DNA of 64,000 bases from Takakia lepidozioides (GCA_030704615.1 CM060733.1:39864001-39928000), one strand, 5' to 3'; positions 22,600 through 33,946 are shown, counted from the first letter of the stretch. A program made the numbers and translations. Notes: generated by a model from the letters alone, not told the origin.

Positions 22600-24250
22600 T
22601 TGTAGCCGCTGTTAGCTATTGAAGAAGGTGCCCCCTTCCCCCATCATTTGATCATAGGTCTCCATACCATGTCCCTGCTCTGCATACCCTGCAAACATCG
22701 CGTTCCATGACACCACATCTCGTTCAGCCATAGTGTTGAAAACTCCCTTCGCATCCTTAATGCACCCACATTTCGCATACATGTCCACCAGGCCAGTGTT
22801 CAGAATGACATCTGGTACAATTCCAGCTTTGATGATGTCACCATGGATCTCTTTTCCCCTTTTCCAGAGGTCCCAATCTTATACACGCATTGCAAACACA
22901 AACAAACGTGATGTGGTTGGGCTTCACCCCTTCGCGTAGCATTTGCTCATATGTCTCCAAAGCATTCATACCACACCCATGCTTGGTAAATCCTGCCAAC
23001 ATTATATTCCACGTGATCAAAGATCATTGAGACATTCTGTTGAAAACTTCGTGAGCATGCATGCATGATGCTCCTGCACTTAACATACATGTTTGCTCCT
23101 GCACCCACATTTTGCATACATGTCCACCAGGGTATTGTTCAAAATGACATTTGGTACAATTCCAGCCCTAATGATGTTGCCATGGACCTCTTTGCAAGCC
23201 CGTTTCCAGAGCTGCCATGGCTGTGTTCAGAATGACATTTGGTACAATTCCAGCTTTGACGATGTCACCATTCACCTCTTTGCCCTTTTCCAGGGCTGCC
23301 AAGCTTGCTACAAGCATTGCGAGTGCACACAAACGTGATGTGGTCGGGCTTCACCCCTTCGCACATCATTTGCTCATACATCTCCAAAGCCTCCATCCCA
23401 CGCCCCTGTTGTGCATTCACTGCGAGCATCGCACTCCACGACACCACATTTCGTTCAGCCCTATTGTTGATCACCCCCTTTGCATCCTTGATGCTCCCAC
23501 ATTTGGCATACAAGTCCACCAGGGCAGTGTTCAGGATCACATCTGGTATGATTCTAGCTCTGACGATGTCGCCATGCACTTCTTTGCCCTTTTCCAGGGC
23601 TGCCAGGCTTGCACACGCACTGCAAACGCACACAAACGTGATGTGGTCGAGCTTCATCCCTTCGCACATCATTTGCTCATACGTCTCCAAAGCCTCCATC
23701 CCGTGCCCCTGCTGTGTATACCCTGCGAGCATCCCACTCCACGACACCACATTTCGTTCAGCCATATTGAACACTCCCTTTGCATCCTCGATGCTCCCAC
23801 ATTTGGCATACAAGTCCACCAGGGCAGTGTTCAGGATCACATCTGGTACGATTTTAGCTCTGACGATGTCACCATGCACCTCTTTGTCCTTTTCCAGGGC
23901 TGCCAGGCTTGCACACGCACTCCAAACGCACACAAACGTGATGTGGTCGGGCTTCACCCCTTCCCCCATCATTTGCTCATAGGTCTCCAAAGCATTCCTA
24001 CCACACCCATGCTTGGTAAATCCTCCCAACATTATATTCCTCGTGATCAAAGATCATTGAGGCATTCTGTTGAACACTTGGTGAGCATCCATGATGCTCC
24101 TGCACTTAACATACATGTGGACAAGGGTGTTGAGGAGAAAAACATTTGGCGTGAATCCACTTTGGATAATGTGAGTTTGCACCTGCTTTTCAGCTTCCAG
24201 GCCTTTCACCTTGATGCACTTATGCAAGAGACAGACATACGTATCTGAAA
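22600..24250 (-). pseudogene. PPR gene fragment array inside CACTA
   Basis: On the minus strand it reads from the 24.2-kb end: a PPR start (frameshifted; HIIQSGF-like), then the 261-codon open frame at 24050-23265 with repeated units such as NVVSWSGMLAGYTQQGHGME, DHITFVCVCSACASLAALEK and IVPDVILNTALVDLYAKCGS. Further diverged repeats lie at 23240-22690 (HGCGMNALETYEQMLREGVK). No DYW domain is seen. The units are more alike than separate PPR motifs usually are, which suggests recent internal duplication. Confidence 0.8.
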
Positions 24251-24259
24251 ATGCTAAAA

Positions 24260-24545
24260 TGCCTCCTTGGTTTAAAGTCTGTAGACTCTAGAGCCTCTAT
24301 CAGTCTGCTCAAAGCATCTTCACATGCCCATAAGTGCCAGAAGAGACATTGTGGACTCCCTCTCTTGATCCGCTTCCAGAAGCTGTGGTCACGGTTGAGG
24401 TGCCTGGTTTTATCAACTGTGCCGCTGCAGCTGCTGCCTTCAGTTGACCATCTACCCATGCAGGTTTCTTGTGGCTATTGATCCACAAGGAATCATAGGT
24501 AATTTTGTGCTTGAAATCTGGCCCTCTTGGAAGAATACGCAAGCA
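24260..24545 (-). pseudogene. OSB second-half PDF exon joined to a PPR start
   Basis: The minus frame gives RGPDFKHKITYDSLWINS, then KKPAWVDGQLKAAAAAAQLI and TTASGSGSREG. After a stop it runs into RLIEALESTDFKPRRHFSIF and YVCLSLA, which resembles the N-terminus of a PPR protein. The order OSB then PPR matches the copy at 2760-3060. Confidence 0.6.
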
Positions 24546-24554
24546 GCAGATACC

Positions 24555-25157
24555 ATGTGCAAATCCAAAAACAACAAAGGTGGTGAAGGTGCGCAACCTG
24601 CCAAAGAGAGGGCGGAGTTGAGGAAGGATGAAGCAATTAAAGACATTGGGAAATGCTCTGATGCGGGTAGAAGGAAAGACACAGGCCCTGTCGGGGTTCA
24701 GCTGGCAGAAGAACAAGCTGCTGACAGCAACAACATGGAAGCAGAGTGGATACAAGTTGATTTTGACAAACCTGAGTCCATCAGACAAGGCATCAGAAGG
24801 CCCAAACAAAGAACATTGTGCAAAATCTGTAATAACATGAGACACAATCGTCACACATTAACCCAACATGGGTCTTGGCAAACTTTCAGCAAAGCTGAAA
24901 CAATCACAGAAGCAAAAAAAAGGGCAAGACCTCAAGGGAAGATGTATGGAGTACCTTTTGCAGTGATCAATGAGTATGTGGAAGGAGGAGAAGCTTACCC
25001 ACTGCCAAGCACGGAGTACATGATGCAACCAACAGCACAAGTATCATGTCAGTTCACTCATAATGAGCTGGAGGCACTGGATGAGTTGGACGAGATATAC
25101 CATATAAGTGATCACACTCCAATAAGACTACAACAACACCCCACATCAACATGTTGA
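24555..25157 (+). CDS. Unidentified ORF with degenerate zinc knuckle
   Basis: An open frame of about 200 codons starts MCKSKNNKGGEGAQPAKERA. It has a lysine/glutamate-rich first half, then CKICNNMRHNRHTL. This is a CX2CX4HX4C zinc knuckle of the GHNRRTC type used by MULE/FAR1-like proteins, with the last Cys replaced by Leu. The second half (MYGVPFAVINEYVEGGEAYP, ELEALDELDEIYHI) is not recognised. It lies inside the CACTA element, opposite to the PPR/OSB pieces, and may be a remnant of a transposon-encoded protein or captured host exon. Expression is unknown. Confidence 0.4.
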   Translation: MCKSKNNKGGEGAQPAKERAELRKDEAIKDIGKCSDAGRRKDTGPVGVQLAEEQAADSNNMEAEWIQVDFDKPESIRQGIRRPKQRTLCKICNNMRHNRHTLTQHGSWQTFSKAETITEAKKRARPQGKMYGVPFAVINEYVEGGEAYPLPSTEYMMQPTAQVSCQFTHNELEALDELDEIYHISDHTPIRLQQHPTSTC

Positions 25158-25189
25158 CACGGGGAAGTGCAAAGAAGGCCAAAATAAAA

Positions 25190-25840
25190 CACCCCAACCC
25201 TACTTATCACAATCTGAAATGCATCTGCTTCTCTCTATAGTCCAACAGGCATTCGCCTTTTTGTCTCCATTGTCCCACCATTGACTGGGGTCAGAAAGTG
25301 TTCACCCCAAAGCTTCTCCTCACCTCTATTATATGTTTTTGGATACTTCCCTGCTGCCACACTGGCAGTAACTTGCCAAAGTCACTCCAAACCACCACAG
25401 ATCTACCCTACGACCTAACTTACAAAATTCAATATACATCTTGCGGCCGAGTCTGATAAGAGGGCAACACAGGCTGAAATAGGTTGAAGAAGAAGGTGCC
25501 CTACCACATTGTCCTTGACCTGTCCTGACCCATGGAGGATTTGACCGACCATCAACCTAAAAGGACCTCTTGTGTGTGCTGCTTGTATCTGTAGTCAGGT
25601 AATGTCGGATTGGTCTGTGAGATCGAACCACTACAGCGTAGTTGAGTAGTCAGAGATTGAAACACGCCTGCTAAGACCAAGCTGACTCTCCCAAGAATGG
25701 CGAGCTCGCTTCTCCTCGTCTCGTCTCCTCCTTCTCTTCTCTTTCGTGCATCATTTGCTCAACGCCTCCATCCCACTCCATCCCACGCCCCTGCATATCC
25801 TGCTATCATCACGTTCCATCCCTCGGCTATGTGGTGTGGC
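25190..25840. repeat. OSB-like repeat with short PPR antisense piece
   Basis: 25225-25690 matches the 1-1200 repeat (TTTTTGGATACTT, ACTTGCCAAAGTCACTCC). From about 25748, GCATCATTTGCTCA and CCTCCATCCCAC match the antisense of the local PPR units. A plus frame from 25697 (MASSLLLVSSPPSLLFRASF) looks like a transit peptide but runs through the antisense PPR piece, so I do not call it a gene. Confidence 0.5.
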
Positions 25841-26259
25841 GCAGGAGACAAAAAAACACCAAGTCCCAGCCCTCCTTTCTGTTCACGATTACCCTAATGG
25901 GCAACCTCATTAACAACTTTTTAACTTTTTTTAACCTATTGGGCAACCTTATTTGCATTATATGTGCCTTCAAAATGACACGTGTAGTGACGTAGTTGTA
26001 TAAATAGAGCTCTGAAACCATCTTCAGTCATGGAGTTACAAGATTCCATGAAACGTCGTCCACGTGTAGTCAAACATATCACACTAGTAATATAAACCAT
26101 CCCTGTCATCGCGGTCAACAATGTTTGACCAATGCTCTCTAACTTTCCGGAGTCATGTAGTAATATCCATTACTACAAAGTCATAAAACTATGACTGCAA
26201 TGCATTTCAACGCTCTGTAGTCATTTACCTAGTGCAGTTTTTATGACTCCGCCAAAGCC
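25841..26259. other. CACTA right subterminal region
   Basis: No gene. Contains repeated GTAGTCA and ATGACT words mirroring the left side. Confidence 0.6.
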
Positions 26260-26385
26260 GTAGTCCTAAAAACGCTTAATCTCTTGTAGTGCCTCACACT
26301 TCTCCAACACCGGTACGATCACTACTACCTTGTTCACTAGGTTCATTTCAGCCCATCATTTGGGGTTAGCTGACAGGTCAGCGCA

Positions 26386-26670
26386 GTGGGGCAGATTGAA
26401 TGGGACGTTGACGCGAGTCGACCTCTTCGGCGAATCAAGGATAAGGAGAGACCTCCCCCATTGTTTGTTGACGTTGACTCCACCTTAGCATTTTTTTCCA
26501 CATATCTTATGGATCTCACTTATGGTAGTAGATCCCTAGTAGGAGAGTCATCTAGTACCTCCCCAAGCTCTATTACCCCTAGTTGTGAGGAGTCTCGACA
26601 TTACGTGTACGATTCTAGCTTTGACGAGAGTATGCAGGGGACGGAGGATCCACTAGACGATTTCCTATAG
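26386..26670 (+). CDS. Unidentified Ser/acidic-rich ORF
   Basis: A 94-codon frame beginning GQIEWDVDASRPLRR-like and ending DESMQGTEDPLDDFL, just after the CACTA right end. Composition (Ser-rich middle, acidic C-terminus) looks coding. It may be a tail of the reverse-transcriptase host element. No homologue is recognised. Confidence 0.3.
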   Translation: MGQIEWDVDASRPLRRIKDKERPPPLFVDVDSTLAFFSTYLMDLTYGSRSLVGESSSTSPSSITPSCEESRHYVYDSSFDESMQGTEDPLDDFL

Positions 26671-26850
26671 AGTATAGGTTTGGGTTGCAAAACTCTATAG
26701 TCAAGGTTGGCTGTACAGTTATTTCTTCCATTTCTGACGATTTTTAAGTTTAGTCTAATTTGTTGGCAATGATATATTCAAAATGATACTTATCAATATA
26801 TGAAGGAAGCCAATTTGTTGGTTTGTTTGTTTTGTTTGTTTTGTCACGTT

Positions 26851-26931
26851 GAGATGTCCCCTGGTGCTTGGTACCGTTGGTAAGCCCTCGACGACGACGA
26901 GGGGTGCACGGGCGCGGTGTGGGAGATGTGG
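26851..26931. repeat. 118-bp family repeat, copy 3 (shortened)
   Basis: GAGATGTCCCCTGG start, GGTACCGTTGG, GAGGGGTGCACGGGC and GGTGTGGGAGATGTGG end. An internal deletion makes it about 81 bp. Confidence 0.6.
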
Positions 26932-27519
26932 AATTTCAAGTATTTTGGGCCGTGGAAATTCGGGAAAAATAGCAAAGTGGTCCGGACCCTGCCCTAGTGG
27001 CTTACGCAATACTCCATGTCCCATCCCGCTAATCCCCTCAACTCGACCTTCTCAACAGCTTCCATCTGGTTACTCCCACTCAAAACACAATACCCTGCAA
27101 GTGCATGCCATTAGAAACATCTGTCAGTGTCAGGTCAGTATCTCCCACATGAAACAGCATACTGGCCATAGCCCCCACTATCCGTTCAGCTCAAACATGG
27201 CTGCCAGAACACTGGTTGTCAGCCTGTGGCAGTTGCCAGAACACTTCGACTCCCTACTAGATAGACAAAACCAGAATAAGAAAATCACATCTCAACTAAA
27301 ATGCGTACCATCTCATATTCTAATCTACACATGGTTGTTACCCCAAGATTTAAATCCACAATCCATTATTTTCCCCCCTGTGGAACAACTACAGATCATT
27401 CAATTACTTCCACGAACATGGAAGCAGACACGTCACACTCTCTATAACATAGTCACACTCTCTATAACATACACAAACTGAGATATTGGTATCAATGTTA
27501 TAGACTATACTAGCAATTA

Positions 27520-27665
27520 ATGAACCCCTCACATTCAGCCTCCTTCCAGCTATCCAACCCTATGAGGTATACTAACACATGTGGCACCTCAGACCATGAC
27601 CCAACTGGCATAGTAAACACAATCAGCTCCACCTCTGGAATCCTGCTCCCCTCTACATGCCGACC
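27520..27665 (+). pseudogene. LINE endonuclease fragment
   Basis: Reads SNPMRYTNTCGTSDHDPTGI, matching the C-terminal SDH motif of LINE apurinic endonucleases. The surrounding 27.0-27.9 kb has broken frames that may be the same remnant. Confidence 0.5.
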
Positions 27666-27806
27666 CTTTTAACCCTTAGTCCCAATCACCTAGCATTACA
27701 GGCAGAGCACTCTCTATATGGACCAGCTCATACCAGAAGTTCATACCTAACTAGGAAAAATCTGCCCCTTCAGAGTGATAAAGAAGCATTGTGCTCTCCA
27801 CAACAC

Positions 27807-28024
27807 TTATGTTTTGCCAAAGCAAGAGAGCCCATCGCCTTTTTAGGCTTGCTTTGTTGGCTCTCTTGTAGACTTTGCAACATGTTCAAGTCAATGGAGG
27901 AAATGTGGTCAAAGGACCTTACCCCCTGTCAAGGCTCAGATTGGTGTGTTGTGCTGAGTCATGCCCCTCACTCTCACCTTTTTCTTATGTTTTGCCAAGG
28001 CAAGAGAGCCCACCGCCGTTTTAG
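27807..28024. repeat. Direct repeat pair of about 40 bp
   Basis: CTTATGTTTTGCCAA, then GCAAGAGAGCCCA and TTTTAGG, occur at about 27807-27848 and 27985-28024 with a few changes. Confidence 0.6.
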
Positions 28025-28029
28025 GACTT

Positions 28030-28152
28030 GAGATGTCCCAAACTGCAATGCCTCGGCCTGTGGTCTTGGTATCACTGGAAAGCCCTCCATGGGTAGAGGT
28101 GCATTGAGGCAGTTTCATACTTTTTGGACCTGCGCAGTGGGAGATATTGATT
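28030..28152. repeat. 118-bp family repeat, copy 4
   Basis: GAGATGTCCCAAACTGC start and GCAGTGGGAGATATTG end form the inverted termini; GGAAAGCCCTCC lies inside. Confidence 0.6.
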
Positions 28153-28883
28153 TTCAAACGTTTTTCATCACTAAAACTTCAAGAAAATGGTAAATTGGGT
28201 TTTCTGGTATATTGGCATTTACAATACTGTTTAAGACCTCTATACTTTATACTTGACATACAGATATACTTACAATATGTGCTCAACAGCACAGGCCACA
28301 CTAGTTCATACTGCGAACTACGTCGGACACATGTCGTTGTCACTAGTTATGAACCTAGTAGATTGTTGAAGATACATCAATCTAATTGGGGGAGATAATG
28401 TACATTGCAGTGATTACAATTGTCCGTAATGGAGGGTGGTATAGAGCACGTCATTTCCCTTGGAGTTACAGCTGCTGAAAGTTTTGCAACTGCAAAGGTT
28501 TAAGAGCGGGATCCCCGAGAGCGGATACACAAGGGTGATCTCCTTGCGCATTGCTATAACGAGGAAAATTATAGCTGATTCTAATGCTGTGCATGGTGAG
28601 CGCAGGAGGGAACGACAAGCCTGACATCCTACGGAGCATGTGGCTAGCATGCTGGCTATTGCTTCCAAACTTCACGGACAAGGAAGATCTGCAGGCCCTT
28701 GTTAAACATAGGAGTTGGCCTGACAGAAAAATTGGTTTACACAGACAAGTTCCAAATGATGGAAGTGATGATACGCGGGGCCAAGGGAGCAGTTTATCCA
28801 AAAGCCTGCAAGAAATGCAACAGCATTTTGACTCAATTGTACATGACATAGAGGAGGCTGGGTGGGACATCAACAAAATTGTG

Positions 28884-29010
28884 TTGAGATTACCAAATGG
28901 AGCACCTCTTCTGTCGGAGTTGTAAGAAAAATGTATGCATACTTCCTGTAGTGGGTTACTTCAACAATTTTCTTACAACTCTGACAGAAGGGGTGCTCCG
29001 TTAATCTCAA
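28884..29010. repeat. 127-bp hairpin
   Basis: The left arm (28884-28930, includes GAGCACCTCTTCTGTCGGAG and TTGTAAGAAAA) pairs with the right arm (28968-29010, includes TTTTCTTACAACTCTGACAG). The arms are about 45 bp with few mismatches around a 37-bp loop. It could be a foldback mini-transposon or a precursor of small RNAs. Confidence 0.75.
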
Positions 29011-29281
29011 ACTGAAGTCAGTACAAGATGATTTTCTCAGGTACTACTGTTTCTCTCAGCAGGAACAGAACATAGACTGTCGAGGTCTACGGTTTACAAG
29101 AGTCAGTCGACACAATGCTTATAATACTGGGTAGCTCAGATAAAGTAGTTGCTGACCTCAGGCGGAGAAAGACGCTGGCCAGAGCCGGCGTGATTAAGAA
29201 CTTCACCATGGGGGTAGTGCCCTCTATGGGCCCTATAGTTCTGACATCTACAGGGGTTTTCCTTTCATACAGTGGCTTGTT

Positions 29282-32058
29282 TTACCAGTAATCTCCACAA
29301 GAACAAACCCCATCTTTGAAGTGATGAAAGCGACTAGCATCCCGAATAATAACTGCTCGGTCAACAATCTTTGAGATGATCTTGGTGGCAATGTGGCAGT
29401 CACCACACACTCGAAGGTTCTTGATCACGCGGATAACCATCCCAGGGGGCGTGCGGATCAGCCCAAAAGCAATGGCCAGCTTCTCACTGTGGTGGCACAG
29501 AGAAACTTCCTTTCATTCCATCTCCACATCATGCAATACAAAGCGTGTGTCAGGTATCATCTGTCCAGACAATCTCTTCAGCTCAGCATGAATTTCCTCG
29601 ATCTGTGGATGCAATCTATCTTCTGCAACAAATGTATGCACCTGGTTTTCCACCTCAATATAGCTGCATCCTGGCTCCTTTCTGACACCTCTGCCCTCCA
29701 TCATCTTTCTCACTCGAGCTGTATCCTCCCACCTTCCAGCTGCAGCATAGATGTTTGATAGGAGGACATAAGTTCCATCATCCTGTGGATCGCACTCAAG
29801 AAGGCATTTTGCAGTTCGTTCTGCTAGCTCCACATTGCCATGAATCCTACAGGCACCAAGCAAGGCCCCCCAGACTGAAGCACCTGGTTTGATTGGCATT
29901 TTGATGATTAAATCCTGGGCCTCTTCAAATTGCCCTGCACGGCCAAGAAGGTCCACCATGCAGCCAAAATGTACAACGGTAGGAGTGAGGCCATGATCTT
30001 GACTCATAGAATGAAAGTAGTGGCGGCCTGAATGGCTGCATGCAGATAGAAGAGATGTAAAGGTGACGCTATCTGGCTTGAAGCTCTCCTGTTGCATTTG
30101 TTGATATAGTTGGAGGGCCCTCCTACCACATCCGTGCTGAGCATATCCTTGCATCATGACATTCCATGAGACCACATTTCGTTCAGCCATACTGTCAAAT
30201 ACTTGACATGCATACTCAATGCTCCCACATTTAGCATACATGTCAGCAAGAGCAGTCTCCAGAATGATATCCGAAGGTATTCCAGCTTTAACGATGTCAG
30301 TGTGGACTTCTTTTACCCTTTTCAAGAGCAGCCAGGCTGGCACATGCATTGAGAATGCAAATGGATGTAACCTTGTCAGGCCTCACCCCTTCCTGTTGCA
30401 TTTGCTCATACATCTTGAAAGCCTCTCTACCACATGCATGGTGGGCACATGCTGCAATCATCACACTCCATGATACCACATTTTGCCGACCCATCTTGTC
30501 AAACACTTGTTGTGCATCCTTCATTGTCCCACATTTGGCATACATGTCAACAAGTGCAGTCCCCAGAGTGATATCTAGCATGATTCCACTTTTCAAGATG
30601 TCTGCATGGACTTCTTTGCCCTTTTCCAGGGCTCCTAGCCTGGCACACACATTGACAGCACAAATGAACGTGACCTTGTCGGGCATAAATCCTTCCCATA
30701 TCATTTGCTCATACATCTCCAAAGCCTCCTTACTACACCCATGCTGCACATATCCTGCAATGACGGTGTTCCATGAAATGACATTTTGTCGAGCCATATT
30801 GTCAAACACTTGTCTTGCATCTTTGAGGCTCCCGCATTTGGCATACATGTTAGCAAGTATGTTCTCCAGAACAATATCTGGCACAATTTTACTTCTGCTG
30901 ATATCTGCATGAACCTCTTTGCCCTTTTCCAGGGTTCCTAGGCTTGCACACGCATTCAGAACACAAGTAAACGTAACCATGTCTGGAGTCCCCCCTTCTT
31001 GTATCATATCCTCATATACCTCGAAAGCCTCCCTCCCACGCCCATGCTGAGCATATCTCCCAATCATTGTGTTCCATGAGACAACAATTCGTTGAGCCAT
31101 ATTACTAAACACGCGACGCGCATCCTTCATGCTTTCGCATTTTGCATACATGTCAGCAAGGGCACTCTCGAAAGTTATATCTGCCGCAATTCCAGCTTTC
31201 ATGATGTTGGTATGGACCTCTGCGCCCTTTTCCAGGGTGCCGAGGCTGGCACATGCATGGAGGAGGGAAATGAACGTGACCCTGTTGGGCCTCACACCTT
31301 CCCGTATCATTTGCTCATACATCTCCAAAGCCTCCCTACCACATCCACACTTAGCATATCCTGCAATGATGGCACTCCATGAGACCACATTTCTTTGAGC
31401 CATTTTGTCAAACACTTGACGCGCATCCCCCATGCTTCCACATCTGGCATACATGTCAGCAAGGGCAGTCTCCAAAAAGATATCTGGAGCAATTCCACTT
31501 TTGTTCATGGACCTCTTTGCCCTTTTGTAAGGCTCCTAGGCTGGCACATGCATTCACAACGCAAGTGAATGTGACCTTGTCAGGCACCACCCCTTCCAAT
31601 ATCATTTTCTCATAGATTTCCAAAGCCTGCATACCGCATCCATGCTTGGCATATCCTGTGATCATTAGAGTCCATGTAAACAAAGTTCGTTCAGGCATAG
31701 TGTCAAACAGTTTGCGGGCATTCACCATGCTCCCACACTTGGCATACATCTTGACAAGGGTGTGGAGGAGGAATAAGTCTGGCTTGAATCCACTTAGGAT
31801 GATGTGGGCATGCACCTGCTTGCCCTCTGCTAGGCCTTTCATATTGATGCACTCCTGCAAGAGACAGACATAAGTATTGAAGTCTGGAGAAAAGCCACGT
31901 TGGTTCAAAAGCCGCACTGCTTCTTTCACTCGTCCTTCCTTACACAGTCTCCTCATATCGACAGAATTCCCAGGAGAAATTTTTTGGACTCCCACAAACC
32001 CAGTAGTCATGGTGAAGGCGCCTGATGCAAGCAACTGTACCTCATTACAGCCTGCCAT
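29282..32058 (-). pseudogene. DYW-type PPR protein gene with three lesions
   Basis: Nearly full length (about 920 codons). The ATG at 32058 opens MAGCNEVQLLASGAFTMTTG; PPR repeats follow from about residue 55 (YVCLLQECINMKGLAEGKQV). The E region includes MVDLLGRAGQFEEAQDLI and GALLGACRIHGNVELAE. The DYW deaminase-like domain has [10 protein letters not shown] (HxE), CGDCH (CxxC) and ends CSCGDYW at 29285. Such proteins direct C-to-U editing of organelle RNA. Lesions: a frameshift near 31508 (GKEVH junction, small deletion), a one-base A insertion at about 30325, and an in-frame TGA at 29513-29515 just before [12 protein letters not shown] 15-bp in-frame loss also removes the usual LVDEG after CSHSG. 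Either a pseudogene or partly assembly error at the A-run. Confidence 0.85.
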
Positions 32059-33736
32059 CCTGCACGACTCAAAACCCCTGGTTAAACCTTCATACTCAAA
32101 CCCGCGAAATAGATCCCAGTGTTGCCTAATATCTTGCTACAAAAAGACGAGAAGAAGCAGAGAGTCCCAAAGTTCGAAGAACTAGAGGACGGGTAGAATG
32201 ATATAGAGAACTTTTCGTCAATTGTTTGAAGGAAAGGGAACCGCAAGAGGGACAGGGAAAGAGAGGACCTGAAAGTTCTGCACTGTTGAGGGAAAGTCAT
32301 CTTGCGAGGAGACGTGAACAAGGCCGGAAGCAATGAAATTTGCAGAATGGTGGTGGCCGATTCCTCCTCCTCCTCCTCCTCCTCATCGTCTTCATCTGCG
32401 TCCTGGCAATCCGCTTTCCTGGAGGCCCTCCATCCACTTCCTCACTGGCATTCATATCTGCCACAATGTGTGCCTGTGTATCTACATAAGCCTCACCCAT
32501 CAATAATCTGGAAAACGAACACAATGAAGCCTACCCAAATGGGAAAAGGAGTCATGAAGTCTGTGGGCTCGGGCATTGCACATTCAAACCTGTGCAGTGT
32601 GCGGCCAAAGGCACCACTTTGATGCGCCCAATCTGTCCTCGCAATTCAAGTCCTCCCTTCCGTACTCCATAGGACCATGCCAAATCCTATCGCTTGGATT
32701 TGCAAAGCGACTTTTAGTATAATCGAGCTATTCAATCATTCCAACCGCAAAATTTCTGAAGTCAGAAAAAGAAGTACTCAAGCTTCCCAAACAGTGGGAT
32801 ACCGACTCCAGTTAGCGAGACGAAGACAAAAATGTCGCTCATTTCCCCTTCCTTACACCCGCAATGCAATCAAGTCTCATCCTCTAACATAGCTGATTCT
32901 TTCTTTGAGGTGTTGAGCTCCAGATGCCTCCAGTTCTCACCTCGGATTTATAACCCTAAAAGGCTGCTGATACAAAGACCCCCCCCATCTACGTAAAACA
33001 TGTGATGTCAACAGAATTTTTTAGAAAAATGTTGATGGGTAGGAAGAAGACTCTGCAAACAGGCTCTCCATGGCACTTTCGCAGGCACAGCGGTGGCTGC
33101 AGGTTCCCCTGAGCGCGGGGGAGGCCCTGCTCAAGACCCTTCCTTAGCCTTGCGGTGGACGGGCGGAAATTCTGATATCACGCATCAGATCATCGGGTCG
33201 GGATGGGCAGCTGAAATGGAGATCCAGCTTGGTCTGAGTCTGGTCTTGGTCCCGTACAGTCCCAAGGGTTGGCCTGCCTCCCCACCCTCCAGGGATAACA
33301 GAGAAAGGTATGAGCCTCCAAACTGTGTGTGTAGAAGCTATCCAGCTTCAATTTGTCCATGACCGAAGGCATACAGCCGTGTAATCGACACTCTTGCCCT
33401 CCCTCCATCAGCTCTATCAGTATCTTCTGAAATACATGAAATGCCTACTAGATTCACCTTATTTTCCATTGAGTGCATAATTGAGAGAGAGATAGGCAAT
33501 CGTCTACACTGCAGCCATAGCCCCTGTGGACACCCTGTCTTTGGGGAAACGGCCACCATGAGCTGCTAAAAGATCAGCGTTGAAATTGTTGGACGTAGGC
33601 CAAACAATGGGCAGAGATGGGCTCTGGCAGGAGTTCTTCTCAGATGATTCACAGTGGTGGGACATCAGGTTTGATAAGGTCAGTTTCGTTGTTTACGATC
33701 TGGATCTGTTATTTAGACTCTCACCATGGTCACGGC
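32059..33736. other. No recognised gene
   Basis: Contains a (TCC)n tract at 32365-32390 that gives poly-Ser in one frame. The segment just above 32058 is the presumed 5' flank of the PPR locus. At 33690-33736 it matches the repeat at 47465-47515. Confidence 0.5.
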
Positions 33737-33741
33737 CTTCT

Positions 33742-33946
33742 TGATAAAATAATCAGCTCTGATAGAGCACAACAGCCCAAGGGGCGAATATAAAGAGGAG
33801 TCAGTACGCTTACAAACAAAGAAGACTGAAAGATAAGACAAAGAAGTTAGCTGACACTAACCCAAATCTAAGGCGTATCCTAAGGGACAATGAACACTAG
33901 TTAATTATGTGAGACAAGCGCAGTAATCAGGGCACCTTTTTCCACA
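33742..33946 (-). repeat. Copia 3' LTR
   Basis: 205 bp; matches the right LTR with small indels. Adjacent to CTTCT duplication on its left. Confidence 0.9.

Larger units (their letters stand above)
21034..26291. mobile_element. CACTA transposon carrying gene fragments
   Basis: The left end reads CACTACAACAGATGAGCG; the reverse complement of the right end reads CACTACAAGAGATTAAGCG, giving about 31-bp terminal inverted repeats (21034-21064, 26260-26291). The host triplet CCT is duplicated at 21031-21033 and 26292-26294, the 3-bp duplication expected of CACTA elements. Subterminal DNA repeats ATGACTA and GTAGTCAT words on both sides. No transposase was recognised. Most of the interior is PPR and OSB gene fragments, so it resembles a Pack-CACTA element. 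Confidence 0.87.

Noticed and set aside
23217-24248. 343-codon plus-strand open frame
   Set aside because: It is the antisense shadow of the PPR repeats on the minus strand; the repeats keep it open.
25697-25897. Transit-peptide-like frame starting MASSLLLVSS
   Set aside because: Most of it is antisense PPR sequence and no following exon is evident.
28584-28925. 113-codon plus frame with plausible composition
   Set aside because: Other frames of the same stretch look equally coding-like and all are broken; it also ends within the hairpin arm.
30349-31398. Plus-strand frames across the PPR gene
   Set aside because: Antisense shadows of a clear DYW PPR gene.
32302-32622. Poly-Ser plus-strand frame
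   Set aside because: Created by a (TCC)n repeat; the rest is not protein-like.
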